64,000 bases of DNA from Sphingobium estronivorans (GTDB taxonomy: Bacteria > Pseudomonadota > Alphaproteobacteria > Sphingomonadales > Sphingomonadaceae). The position numbers and the translations under genes were made by a program. A model generated the notes under the pieces. The model had not been told where the DNA came from. It worked only from the letters and a program-made list of their open reading frames with translations, and made no database searches. The stretch is from the NCBI RefSeq assembly GCF_008692605.1, contig NZ_LFCT01000004.1:160834-224833 (forward strand). Reading direction: 5' to 3'. Shown in pieces: positions 1-7,723 of this stretch. Numbering within the stretch: the stretch's first letter is position 1; each line of letters begins with the position of its first letter.

Positions 1-1
1 G

Positions 2-583
2 TTCGTGCTCGACTATGCGCGCTTCATGCCGCCGACGATGATTACCCGCGATCTGGAGGAGGTGAAGAGCTTCCTCGCCCAGCATGGCGAGGTGGTGGTG
101 AAGCCGCTTTACGGCAATGCCGGCAATGCCGTCTTCCATGTCGGGCAGTCCGGCGCGAATCTGTCCGCGCTGGTGGAACTGTTCAAATCCTCCTGGGTCG
201 AACCCTTCATGGTTCAGGCTTTCATCCCCGGCGTCGCGCAGGGCGACAAGCGCATCGTTCTCATTGACGGGGAAATTGCGGGTGCCATCAATCGTATTCC
301 CGGCGCGGGCGAGATCCGTTCCAACCTTGCCGTCGGCGGCTCGGCCGCCAAGACCGAACTGACCGACCGCGAACTGGAAATCTGTGCTGCCATGGGTCCT
401 GAACTCAAGCGGCGCGGCCTGTTGTTCGTCGGCATCGACGTGATAGGCGGTGAATGGCTGACGGAAATCAACGTGACCTCCCCGACCGGCATCGTGTCCA
501 TCGACGCCTTCAACGGCACCGATACCGGCGCCATGATCTGGGACGCCATCGACGCCCGGCTGGCGGCGAGGGCGGCGGCCTGA
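2..583 (+). CDS. gshB: Glutathione synthetase, C-terminal part (cut by left edge)
   Basis: Joins gamma-glutamylcysteine and glycine with ATP in the cytoplasm, the second step of glutathione synthesis. The reading frame is already open at base 2, so the start lies outside the window and about 193 C-terminal residues are seen. Visible features are the ATP-grasp lysine region VVKPLYGNAGNAVF, the loop with AINRIPGAGEIRSN, and the metal/ATP-binding GIDVIGGEWLTEINVTSP near the C-terminus, all typical of bacterial GshB. The DedA gene follows 16 bases later on the same strand. The family call is firm; the missing part is only the N-terminal third. Confidence 0.93.
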   Translation, partial: FVLDYARFMPPTMITRDLEEVKSFLAQHGEVVVKPLYGNAGNAVFHVGQSGANLSALVELFKSSWVEPFMVQAFIPGVAQGDKRIVLIDGEIAGAINRIPGAGEIRSNLAVGGSAAKTELTDRELEICAAMGPELKRRGLLFVGIDVIGGEWLTEINVTSPTGIVSIDAFNGTDTGAMIWDAIDARLAARAAA

Positions 584-599
584 GCTGTAGCATCGCATC

Positions 600-1199
600 A
601 TGACCGACTGGGTGCTGCGCCTGATCGATGCGGGCGGCTATTGGGGCATTTTCGCCCTGATGGTGATCGAAAACATATTTCCGCCCATCCCCTCCGAACT
701 CATCATGGGGATTGGCGGCATTCGCGTCGGGCAGGGGCGGATGGACATGGGCTGGCTGCTGTTCGCGGGCACGCTGGGCACCACCGTCGGCAATTATTTC
801 TGGTATCTGATCGGCCATATATTGGGTTTCGGCCGGTTGAGGCCGATCGTCGACCGCTATGGCCGCTGGGCGACGCTGGAATGGCGGGATGTGGAAAAGC
901 TCGACCATATTTTCGGCAAATATGGGCAGATCGTCGTCTTCGTCTTCCGCTTCATGCCCGCGTTCCGCACGATGATCTCGCTGCCGGCCGGACTGTTCCG
1001 CATGGGGCATGCGCGCTTCCTGTTCTGGACGGCGGGCGGCGCGCTGGTGTGGAATATCATCCTGGCCTATGCGGGCTACGTGCTCGGCCAGAATTTCCGT
1101 GACATCGACAAATATGTCGGCCCGGTTGCGACCGCCTGCGTGGTCGGAGCGCTGGGTTTCTATCTCTGGCGCCTCGCCACCTGGAAGCCGCGCGGCTAG
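600..1199 (+). CDS. DedA family inner membrane protein
   Basis: A 199-residue polytopic membrane protein of the DedA/SNARE-associated family, whose members are linked to lipid carrier recycling (undecaprenyl phosphate or phospholipid flipping) and membrane potential. It shows the family signature ENIFPPIPSE at residues 24-33 and the arginine-containing motif FRFMPAFRT around residues 116-124, both of which form the transport core in characterised members. Hydrophobic segments at roughly 10-25, 50-72, 110-130 and 140-190 fit the family. It sits just after gshB, and its TAG stop lies in the left arm of an inverted repeat shared with the convergent xerC. The substrate cannot be told from sequence. 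Confidence 0.9.
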   Translation: MTDWVLRLIDAGGYWGIFALMVIENIFPPIPSELIMGIGGIRVGQGRMDMGWLLFAGTLGTTVGNYFWYLIGHILGFGRLRPIVDRYGRWATLEWRDVEKLDHIFGKYGQIVVFVFRFMPAFRTMISLPAGLFRMGHARFLFWTAGGALVWNIILAYAGYVLGQNFRDIDKYVGPVATACVVGALGFYLWRLATWKPRG

Positions 1200-1237
1200 A
1201 GCATTATTCGATTCAGTCTGATCGGATCGCGCTCTAG
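1196..1237. repeat. Inverted repeat between convergent dedA and xerC
   Basis: CTAGAGC at 1196-1202 is repeated inverted as GCTCTAG at 1231-1237, with a partly symmetric centre. The arms contain the stop codons of both flanking genes (TAG of dedA, and the TAG of xerC on the other strand). It lacks a T-tract. From memory, similar AGAGC...GCTCT elements are scattered through sphingomonad and rhizobial intergenic regions; this was not checked here. Confidence 0.5.
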
Positions 1238-2130
1238 GCGCGCGGATGGGCGTTGCGGTAAATGTCGAGCAGATGCGCCGCATCCACCTGCGTATAGATC
1301 TGGGTCGAGGACAGGCTGGCATGGCCCAGCAGTTCCTGCAACGACCGCAAATCCGCGCCGCGCCCGAGCAAATGCGTTGCGAAACTGTGGCGCAGCGCGT
1401 GCGGCGTCGTTCGATCCGACAGCCCCAACCGTCCCCGCGCGCCCTGTACTGCCCGCCGGATGAGCGCCGGGGATAGTGGCCCGCCGCGCGCGCCCCGGAA
1501 CAAGGGCGCGTCCTTCTCCGCCGTGAAGGGACAGAGCGCCAGATAAGCCTCAATGGCCTCCCGCACCTGCGCCAGCAGCGGCACGATCCGCGTCTTGCCC
1601 CGCTTGCCCGTCACCCGCAGCGTTTCGCCCAGCGGCAGCACGGCGCCGGTCAATCCCATCGCTTCCCCGATGCGCAACCCCGCCCCGTAAAGCAGCAGCA
1701 GCACAGCCCAGTCCCGCGCGCCGATCCATGGCTCGCGCGCTGTTTCGGCAATATCCCCGGCCAGTGCAATGGCCTCATCCGGCGATACCGGGCGGGGCAG
1801 GCCGCGCTTCACCCGCGGCCCTTTCAGCACCGGCACCCGCGCATCCTCGCCGCCCGCGAATTTCAGAAAGCCCCGCACCGCCGACAATTCCCGCGCCGCC
1901 GAGACATTGCCGATCCCATCCATCCGCCGCGCCGTCAGGAAAGCGCGCAAATCGGCCTGCCCGATGCCGGTAAGCGTGGTTTCCGTCACCGCCTCGCCAC
2001 AATGCTCCTCCAGGAAAGCGACCAGCCGCTCCGCCGTCGCCACATAGGCGCGCACCGTATGCATCGACCGCCGCCGGTCGAGCGCCAGATGCTGCCGCCA
2101 TCGCTCGCAAAGATCGCCCGAAGCCGTCAT
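1234..2130 (-). CDS. xerC: Site-specific tyrosine recombinase XerC
   Basis: Resolves chromosome dimers at dif together with XerD by a topoisomerase-like strand exchange. The protein has 298 residues, the usual Xer size, with an N-terminal SAM-like DNA-binding domain (about 1-95) and a C-terminal catalytic domain. All catalytic residues are present: R153 (GLRIGEA), K176 (TGKRGKT), H244 and R247 (HALRHSF), H270 (LLGHASL) and nucleophile Y279 (TQIYTQV). There is no phage or integron context, so a housekeeping Xer is preferred over an integrase. XerC is preferred over XerD on overall character; the two are hard to separate by eye. It is divergent from the hydrolase gene at 2184. Confidence 0.88.
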   Translation of the reverse strand: MTASGDLCERWRQHLALDRRRSMHTVRAYVATAERLVAFLEEHCGEAVTETTLTGIGQADLRAFLTARRMDGIGNVSAARELSAVRGFLKFAGGEDARVPVLKGPRVKRGLPRPVSPDEAIALAGDIAETAREPWIGARDWAVLLLLYGAGLRIGEAMGLTGAVLPLGETLRVTGKRGKTRIVPLLAQVREAIEAYLALCPFTAEKDAPLFRGARGGPLSPALIRRAVQGARGRLGLSDRTTPHALRHSFATHLLGRGADLRSLQELLGHASLSSTQIYTQVDAAHLLDIYRNAHPRA

Positions 2131-2183
2131 GGCTCCACTGTAGGCGAGGGGATCGCCCTTGAAAACTGCCCGAAAATGGGCAC

Positions 2184-3074
2184 ATGGGAATGGATATGGC
2201 AGCTTCCTTCGATCCGGCCGATCTCCCTACGGGCACGCTGATGCAGCTTTCCCCGCTGGTGGGACGCGTGCTGGCGCCCAATCCCTCGCCCTTCACCTAT
2301 ACCGGCACGCAGACCTATGTGGTCGGCATGGAGGATGTCGCGGTCATCGATCCCGGCCCGGCCGATCCGGCGCATCTGGACGCGCTGCTGGCGGCAATCG
2401 GCGGTCGTCCGGTCAGGGCGATCCTGTGCACCCACACCCATCGCGACCACAGCCCCGCCGCCGCGCCGCTCAGCGCGCAGACCGGCGCTTCGATCATCGG
2501 CTGCGCGCCGCTGACGCTGGACGATGACGGACCCCGTGCCGATGCGGCGTTCGATGCCGCCTATCGCCCCGATCGGGTGCTGAAGGATGGCGAGCAGGTC
2601 GCGGGCAAAGGCTGGACGCTGGAGGCGGTCGCGACCCCCGGCCACACCTCCAACCATCTGTGCTTCGCCCTGATCGAGGAAGCGGCGCTCTTCACCGGCG
2701 ACCATGTGATGGGCTGGTCCACCAGCGTCGTTTCGCCCCCCGATGGCGACATGACCGCCTATATGGCGTCGATGCAGCGGCTGCTCGACCGGCCGGATGC
2801 GATCTACTATCCCGCCCATGGCGAGCCGGTGGAAAACCCCCGGCGGCTGGTGCGCGGCATGATGGGCCACCGCAAGCAGCGGGAGGGGCAGATAGTCCGT
2901 TTCCTCGAACGCAACGGCGCGTCGGAAATCCCCGACATGGTCACGGAAATGTACAAGGGCGTCGATCCGCGCCTGCACAGCGCGGCGGGCCGTTCCGTCC
3001 TTGCCCATCTGATCGACCTCGACGGGCGCGGCATCGCCGCCGCGACGGGGGATGGCCGATGGCAGTTGCGCTGA
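2184..3074 (+). CDS. MBL-fold metallo-hydrolase (LACTB2/glyoxalase II-like)
   Basis: A soluble 296-residue metallo-beta-lactamase fold hydrolase. The zinc ligands are visible: H84, H86, D88 and H89 in THTHRDHSP, H154 in TPGHTSNH, D173 in FTGDHV, and H212 in PAHGEP. A C-terminal helical part (about 220-296, starting at the HRKQREGQI region) resembles the LACTB2-like winged-helix tail. In-frame ATGs lie at 2184, 2190 and 2196; the last has the best spacing to a GGGA, so the true start may be 12 bases later. The end overlaps the start of the DUF4230 gene. The substrate (nucleic acid or thioester) is unknown. Confidence 0.85.
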   Translation: MGMDMAASFDPADLPTGTLMQLSPLVGRVLAPNPSPFTYTGTQTYVVGMEDVAVIDPGPADPAHLDALLAAIGGRPVRAILCTHTHRDHSPAAAPLSAQTGASIIGCAPLTLDDDGPRADAAFDAAYRPDRVLKDGEQVAGKGWTLEAVATPGHTSNHLCFALIEEAALFTGDHVMGWSTSVVSPPDGDMTAYMASMQRLLDRPDAIYYPAHGEPVENPRRLVRGMMGHRKQREGQIVRFLERNGASEIPDMVTEMYKGVDPRLHSAAGRSVLAHLIDLDGRGIAAATGDGRWQLR

Positions 3075-3778
3075 AACGCTATGCCGGTTCGATTGCCGCC
3101 GCGCTGCTGATCCTGTTGGTCGGCGCCGCGATGCTGGTCGGCTGGCACCGCTATAATCGGGACTATGCGGTCACCGTCGAGGAAGACGGCTCCGCCCTCA
3201 CCAAGGTCATTGCCCAGCGTTTTGCCGGGGCCTCCAGCCTCAAGGTGTCGGAACTGTCCGGCACGATCCAGAGCACGGCGCAGGATGTGCGCGGCTTTGG
3301 CTGGCTAAAATCGGATCAGGTCGTGAAAATGCCTTTCTCCGTCGATTATTTCATCGATGTGAGCGGCATCGACGCCGGCGATCTGGAATGGAATGAAAGG
3401 ACCCGCACGCTCATCGTCAATGCGCCGGATGTGAAGCCGGCCCGCCCCAATATCGATGAAGGCAGCCGGACGCTGGTCCAGACCAACGGTCTGTTCGTGA
3501 CGCGCAAGGCGGGCGAGGAACTCAGCCGCCGCACCTCGCTCCACGCACAGGGCCGGGCCGAAAAGGAAGCCCGCTCCCCCGAGCGCATGGCGCAGGCGCG
3601 CGATTATGGCCGTGCGGCGCTGGGCAAGCTGCTCGGCGCGCCGCTGGGCGCATTGGGCTATGGCGACGCGCGGGTCATCGTCACCTTCCCGCCGGAACGG
3701 GCGAACCGGAACCGCGAGCAATGGGACGTGACGACACCGATCAACGAGGTACTGGCCAACAGGCAGAAGGCCCGCTAG
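3059..3778 (+). CDS. DUF4230 domain-containing membrane-anchored protein
   Basis: A 239-residue protein with one N-terminal membrane anchor (about residues 9-27) and the rest presumably in the periplasm. The body matches the DUF4230 pattern: an N-terminal strand region (ALTKVIAQRFAGASSLKVSELSG) followed by a segment with FSVDYFIDVSGIDAGDLEW and a C-terminal part with a positively charged helix. The function of DUF4230 is not known. The ATG at 3059 overlaps the end of the hydrolase gene by 16 bases, implying co-transcription and coupling, and nadA follows 33 bases after its stop. No catalytic motif is visible. Confidence 0.75.
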   Translation: MAVALKRYAGSIAAALLILLVGAAMLVGWHRYNRDYAVTVEEDGSALTKVIAQRFAGASSLKVSELSGTIQSTAQDVRGFGWLKSDQVVKMPFSVDYFIDVSGIDAGDLEWNERTRTLIVNAPDVKPARPNIDEGSRTLVQTNGLFVTRKAGEELSRRTSLHAQGRAEKEARSPERMAQARDYGRAALGKLLGAPLGALGYGDARVIVTFPPERANRNREQWDVTTPINEVLANRQKAR

Positions 3779-3811
3779 GGGCGCGCCTGGAGGCCGAGAG
3801 GAGTGAGGCAT

Positions 3812-4798
3812 ATGACTGCAATGACCACCATCCCGCAGGGGATCGACCTGCGCGCGGAGATCGACCGGCTGCGCAAGGAGCGCAATGCCGTCATCCTGGG
3901 CCATTATTATCAGAAGCCGGAAATTCAGGACCTGTCCGATTTCGTCGGCGATTCCCTTGAACTCTCGCGCAAGGCGGCGGAGACGGACGCGGACGTGATC
4001 GCCTTTTGCGGGGTGCGCTTCATGGCGGAAACGGCGAAGATCCTCTCGCCGGAAAAGATCGTGGTGCTGCCCGACATGGATGCCGGCTGTTCGCTGGAGG
4101 ACAGCTGCCCGCCCGCGCAGTTCAAGGCGTTCCGCGAGGCCCATCCCGATCATATCGCGCTCAGCTACATCAACTGCTCGGCGGAGGTGAAGGCGCTCAG
4201 CGACATCATCGTCACCTCCTCCTCGGCGGAAAAGATCCTGGCGCAGATCCCGAGGGACCAGAAGATCATCTTCGGTCCCGACAAGCATCTGGGCGGCTAT
4301 CTGAAGCGCAAGCTGGGTCGCGACATGCTGCTCTGGCCGGGCGTCTGCATCGTGCATGAAGCGTTCAGCGAGACGGAATTGCTGAAGCTCAAGGCCCAGC
4401 ACCCGCAAGCGCCCATCGCCGCGCACCCGGAATGCCCGCCCTATATCGTCGATCACGCCGATTATGTCGGATCGACCAGCGGCATTCTGGAATTCTCGAA
4501 GACTATGTCCGGCGACACGCTGATCGTCGCCACCGAACCGCACATCATCCACCAGATGCAGAAGGCGGTGCCGGAAAAGACCTTCATCGGCGCGCCCGGC
4601 GCGGACGGCAATTGCAACTGCAATATCTGCCCGTACATGGCGCTCAACACGATGGAGAAGCTCTATCTGGCCCTGCGCGATCTCCAGCCGCGCATCGAGA
4701 TGGACGAGGAACTGCGCCTCGGCGCCAAGAAGAGCCTCGACCGGATGCTCGAAATGGCAAGCGGCACCGTGGGGCAGGGCGACCTCGGCAACCGGTGA
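3812..4798 (+). CDS. nadA: Quinolinate synthase A
   Basis: Condenses iminoaspartate with dihydroxyacetone phosphate to quinolinate, the committed step of de novo NAD synthesis, using a [4Fe-4S] cluster. The N-terminal AVILGHYYQKPEIQDLSDFVGDSL and the cysteine segments MDAGCSLEDSC, WPGVCIVHEA and NCNCNICPYMALN contain the three cluster cysteines expected for NadA. Length (328 residues) fits the family. An upstream GTG at 3803 is open, but the ATG at 3812 has GAGAGGAG eight bases ahead and is preferred. nadC lies 0.9 kb downstream, separated by an oppositely oriented regulator pair. No nadB is seen in the window. Confidence 0.96.
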   Translation: MTAMTTIPQGIDLRAEIDRLRKERNAVILGHYYQKPEIQDLSDFVGDSLELSRKAAETDADVIAFCGVRFMAETAKILSPEKIVVLPDMDAGCSLEDSCPPAQFKAFREAHPDHIALSYINCSAEVKALSDIIVTSSSAEKILAQIPRDQKIIFGPDKHLGGYLKRKLGRDMLLWPGVCIVHEAFSETELLKLKAQHPQAPIAAHPECPPYIVDHADYVGSTSGILEFSKTMSGDTLIVATEPHIIHQMQKAVPEKTFIGAPGADGNCNCNICPYMALNTMEKLYLALRDLQPRIEMDEELRLGAKKSLDRMLEMASGTVGQGDLGNR

Positions 4799-4809
4799 TG
4801 TTCAGGAGT

Positions 4810-4834
4810 GGGCGGGGCTTTTTAGCCCCCGCCC
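4810..4834. terminator. GC-rich hairpin between nadA and the SRPBCC gene
   Basis: GGGCGGGGCT and AGCCCCCGCCC form a strong stem with one bulge around TTTT, lying between two convergent genes and including the stop codon of the SRPBCC gene. There is only a weak T-run after it, so it may act as a bidirectional terminator. This is an inference from structure. Confidence 0.5.
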
Positions 4835-5307
4835 GTTTCCGCCACCAGTTCGCGCACCACTTCTTCCAGCTGATCCAGTCCGCTGTTCGTCCCATCCTCG
4901 AAGCCCTGGCCCAGATAATCGTCCCGCATCGCCTTGCTTTCGAAGACGGTGTGATGGGTCAGCAGCGTCCGCCCCTCCTCATCCTCGTCAAAGCTGATCG
5001 TCGTCACCATGACCGGCGATCCCGGCGCCTCGAAACGATTGTCGTAACGGATGCGGCTGTTGGGCACGATCTCCAGATAGGTCCCGCCAAAGGGCGGTCC
5101 CAATTCCCCTTCATCGCTGGTCATCTGAAAGCGAAACCGCCCGCCGACGCGAAAATCCATCTCGCATTTGGTAAGCGGCCAGCCGACCGGCCCGAACCAG
5201 CGTTTGACATGGACCGGATCGGCATGGGCGGCGAAGACCAGATGCGCGGGGGCATCGATCAGCCGGGTGATGAAAATCTCACGGACGGTTTCGGGTTCGG
5301 CGCTCAT
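4822..5307 (-). CDS. SRPBCC (AHSA1-like) domain protein
   Basis: A 161-residue single-domain protein of the START/SRPBCC superfamily, AHSA1-like group. The start REIFITRLIDAPAHLVFAAHADPVHVKRWFGP is the classic first strand-helix pattern with the conserved tryptophan, and FRVGGRFRFQM is the second signature. These proteins bind hydrophobic ligands in a deep pocket; the ligand here is unknown. It is coupled to the upstream ArsR-type regulator by an ATGA overlap at 5304-5307, a pairing common in proteobacteria and suggesting a small stress or ligand-response operon. An AHSA1-type Hsp90 co-chaperone role is not supported. Confidence 0.85.
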   Translation of the reverse strand: MSAEPETVREIFITRLIDAPAHLVFAAHADPVHVKRWFGPVGWPLTKCEMDFRVGGRFRFQMTSDEGELGPPFGGTYLEIVPNSRIRYDNRFEAPGSPVMVTTISFDEDEEGRTLLTHHTVFESKAMRDDYLGQGFEDGTNSGLDQLEEVVRELVAETGGG

Positions 5308-5627
5308 CTTTCCTCTCCTTTCAGATAGGCTTCCAGTCGGTCGTAACTGGCGTTCCAGAACGCCTCATAATCGCCCAGCCATTGAGCCGCGGCCTTGAGC
5401 GGTGCTGGCTCCAGCCGCACCGGGCGCGTCTGTGCGGCGCGACCCCGCGACACCAGACCCGCCTGCTCCAATATCTTCAGATGCTTCGACACGGTTGGCT
5501 GGCTGAGGCCGGATGGTTCGACCAATGCATTCACCGTCGCCTCACCCTTGGCAAGACGGTTCAGGATCGCCCGGCGCGTGGGATCGGCCAGGGCGCTGAA
5601 AATCCGGTCCAGTTGGGCGTGTTGCAA
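5304..5627 (-). CDS. ArsR-family winged-helix transcriptional regulator
   Basis: A 107-residue dimeric DNA-binding repressor. The sequence IFSALADPTRRAILNRLAKGEATVNALVEPSGLSQPTVSKHLKILEQAGLVS is a textbook ArsR winged-helix fold. No cysteine pair for metal binding is present, so it is the metal-independent type typically paired with SRPBCC proteins. The only in-frame start is TTG at 5627; an ATG nearby is out of frame. A perfect 8-bp inverted repeat 17 bases upstream (5644-5665) is a likely self-operator. It is translationally coupled to the SRPBCC gene and divergent from nadC. Confidence 0.88.
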   Translation of the reverse strand: MQHAQLDRIFSALADPTRRAILNRLAKGEATVNALVEPSGLSQPTVSKHLKILEQAGLVSRGRAAQTRPVRLEPAPLKAAAQWLGDYEAFWNASYDRLEAYLKGEER

Positions 5628-5643
5628 AACATTGCTCTCTATC

Positions 5644-5665
5644 TATATAGCTATTAGGCTATATA
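5644..5665. promoter_or_regulatory. Predicted ArsR operator
   Basis: TATATAGC and GCTATATA form a perfect inverted repeat with a 6-base spacer, in AT-rich sequence unlike its surroundings, 17 bases upstream of the ArsR-type gene and 51 bases before the nadC ATG. Position and symmetry fit an autoregulatory operator; it could also affect nadC. Binding is inferred. Confidence 0.65.
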
Positions 5666-5715
5666 TTAAAGGAAGGACTGTCAACCGGCTGGCGACTGTG
5701 CCAAATCGCTCGATC

Positions 5716-6579
5716 ATGACCGCTGATTCTTCCGCCTTTTCGCTCCCCGGCTTCGATCTCGACGCCTTTGTCGCCTCCACGCTGGCCGAGGATCTCGGTC
5801 CGGAGGGCCGCGACGTCACCAGCGAGGCGGTGATTCCCGCCGATGCGATGTTCGACGGTGTGATGGACAGCCGCGACGCGGTGACGCTGGCCGGGCTGCC
5901 CATCGCCATGGCCTTCTTCCGCGCGCTCGACCCGGATGTGGAGATCGAGCTGCTGAAACAGGATGGCGATCGCGTGTCCGCAGGCACCGACATCATGCGC
6001 ATCCGGGGCAAGGCCCGCGCCATGCTCACCGCCGAGCGGTCGGCGCTCAACACCGTCCAGCATCTGACCGGCATCGCGACGATGACCCGCGCCTATGTCG
6101 ATGCGATCCTGGGCACGGGCGCGACCCTGCTGGACACGCGCAAGACCATTCCGGGCCTGCGCGTGCTGGAAAAATATGCGACGCGGATGGGCGGGGCGAC
6201 CAACCACCGCATGGGCCTGTGGGACGCGGCGATGATCAAGGACAATCATGTCGCCGTCGCCGGATCGGTCGGAGAAGCCGCCCGCCGCGCCGCCGCCGCC
6301 GGGATCGCCAGCATCATCGTGGAGGTCGACCGCGTCGACCAGATCGAACCCGCGCTGGCCGCCGGAGCCACGCATCTGCTGCTCGACAATATGGACGCGC
6401 CGACGCTGCGCGGCGCGGTCACGCTGGTCGGCGGGCGGGTGCCTACCGAAGCTTCGGGCGGTGTCACGCTCGACACCATCCGGGCCAAGGCGGATACCGG
6501 CGTCACCTATATCAGCGTCGGCCGCCTCACCCAGTCGGCGCCTGCCGCCGACATTGGGCTCGACTTCGCTTATGCGTAG
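5716..6579 (+). CDS. nadC: Nicotinate-nucleotide pyrophosphorylase (carboxylating)
   Basis: Converts quinolinate and PRPP to nicotinate mononucleotide, the last dedicated step of de novo NAD synthesis. The 287-residue protein shows LTAERSALNTVQHLTGIAT, DTRKTIPGLR and the ATNHRMGLWDAAMIKDNHV stretch that hold the catalytic lysines and PRPP/quinolinate-binding residues of type II phosphoribosyltransferases. The ATG at 5716 is chosen because it begins the conserved N-terminus; longer open frame upstream crosses the ArsR operator. The end overlaps the RNase T2 gene by 8 bases. It pairs functionally with nadA at 3812. Confidence 0.96.
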   Translation: MTADSSAFSLPGFDLDAFVASTLAEDLGPEGRDVTSEAVIPADAMFDGVMDSRDAVTLAGLPIAMAFFRALDPDVEIELLKQDGDRVSAGTDIMRIRGKARAMLTAERSALNTVQHLTGIATMTRAYVDAILGTGATLLDTRKTIPGLRVLEKYATRMGGATNHRMGLWDAAMIKDNHVAVAGSVGEAARRAAAAGIASIIVEVDRVDQIEPALAAGATHLLLDNMDAPTLRGAVTLVGGRVPTEASGGVTLDTIRAKADTGVTYISVGRLTQSAPAADIGLDFAYA

Positions 6580-7276
6580 CGCGCTGCTGCTGCTGGCGCT
6601 CGCCGTTCCGGCGCCCGCGCTGGCGCAGCCCGCCCAGTGCAGCATCCCCGAGCAACTTCCCCGTCCCCGCGCCGAAGGCCCAACAGCGGGGGAGCCGCGC
6701 CGCGTCCTGCCGATCGGCAGCTACACCCTGGCGATCAGCTGGTCGCCGCAATATTGCGCCGGCGCACGGGGACGGAAGGACGATTTCCAGTGCGGCGGCC
6801 GCAACGGCCGCTTCGGCTTCACGCTGCACGGTCTCTGGCCCGACGGTTATGGCAAGCCGTGGCCGCAATATTGCAAGGCCGCCGCGCCGCTGCCGCGCGC
6901 CGTGATCCGCCAGCAGCTCTGCTCGACGCCTTCGGTGCAGCTGATCCAGCATGAATGGGTGAAGCACGGTAGCTGCATGCCGACCACGCCCGATCGCTTC
7001 TTCGCCTTGTCGCGCCACTATTATCAGGCGCTGCGCTATCCCGACATGAAGGCGCTCGCCCGCCGTCCCACAGTCACCGCCCGCGCCTTTGCCGAAGCCT
7101 TCGCCGCCGCCAACAAGGGTCTGCGCGCCGACATGATGCGGATCGCCGCCACCCGCGACAACTGGCTGAGCGAGGTGTGGCTCTGCATGGACCGCAGGAT
7201 GCGCTACACCCGATGCCCCGCGCATCAGGGCGGCGTCAGACCCGGAACGGTCTTGAAGATCGCTCCGCCCGTCTGA
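6572..7276 (+). CDS. Secreted ribonuclease T2 family protein
   Basis: A 234-residue endoribonuclease of the T2 family, exported by a signal peptide (cleavage near ALA-QPAQC, residue 19). Both conserved active-site segments are intact: FTLHGLWPDGY (H86) and HEWVKHGSC (H127, H132). Several cysteines fit the disulfides of the family. It cleaves RNA through 2',3'-cyclic intermediates in the periplasm or outside the cell, perhaps for nucleotide or phosphate scavenging. The ATG overlaps the end of nadC by 8 bases, so it is probably expressed with NAD synthesis, an uncommon partner. Confidence 0.92.
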   Translation: MRSALLLLALAVPAPALAQPAQCSIPEQLPRPRAEGPTAGEPRRVLPIGSYTLAISWSPQYCAGARGRKDDFQCGGRNGRFGFTLHGLWPDGYGKPWPQYCKAAAPLPRAVIRQQLCSTPSVQLIQHEWVKHGSCMPTTPDRFFALSRHYYQALRYPDMKALARRPTVTARAFAEAFAAANKGLRADMMRIAATRDNWLSEVWLCMDRRMRYTRCPAHQGGVRPGTVLKIAPPV

Positions 7277-7281
7277 ACCGT

Positions 7282-7704
7282 TTATCCGTCGATCACCACG
7301 GTCGAGGGATGATGCCGATCCAGATGCTTGCGGATGATCCGCAGATTCTTCGTGTTCGACTTGTAGAGAAAGTCGAAAATATCGCCGGCAAAGGGGATCG
7401 CTCCGACCAGCGTGTCGAAACCGACATTGGCTGCCATGCGGGTCAGCTGCCATTTCGACATGCCCAGATTGCGCGCTTCCCATATGATCCACGCGCCCAT
7501 CGCCGCCGTGGCGAAATCGCCCACCACCGGGATCAGCCCGACCAGACTGTCCAGCCCGACCCGGCGCTGGGTGCCGGGGATCACGAACAGCCCCTCCAGC
7601 AGCGCTTCCATCGCCTCGATCCGCTTGCGTATCGAAGCCGGATCGCGTCCGAAGCCCGGCATGTCGCGCATCACCCGATCGAACTGCTCCTGCGAAATCG
7701 GCAT
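7282..7704 (-). CDS. DUF4112 domain-containing protein
   Basis: A 140-residue small membrane-associated protein of the DUF4112 family. Two related glycine-rich hydrophobic stretches, VGLDSLVGLIPVVGDFATAA (about residues 49-68) and VGFDTLVGAIPFAGDIFDF (about 92-110), form an internal repeat typical of the family and probably re-entrant or membrane helices. Function is unknown. It is convergent with the RNase T2 gene, with only 5 bases between the stops, and lies downstream of the peptide-binding lipoprotein on the same strand with 19 bases between them, so the two may form an operon. Confidence 0.85.
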   Translation of the reverse strand: MPISQEQFDRVMRDMPGFGRDPASIRKRIEAMEALLEGLFVIPGTQRRVGLDSLVGLIPVVGDFATAAMGAWIIWEARNLGMSKWQLTRMAANVGFDTLVGAIPFAGDIFDFLYKSNTKNLRIIRKHLDRHHPSTVVIDG

Positions 7705-7723
7705 TCCATGTCCTCCAGAACGC

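Noticed and set aside
1234..2130. Phage or integron integrase
   Set aside because: The size, motifs and setting fit housekeeping XerC; no att sites, cassette genes or phage genes are near.
4822..5307. Hsp90 co-chaperone (AHSA1 proper)
   Set aside because: Bacterial AHSA1-like SRPBCC proteins are ligand-binding domains; no Hsp90 link is visible.
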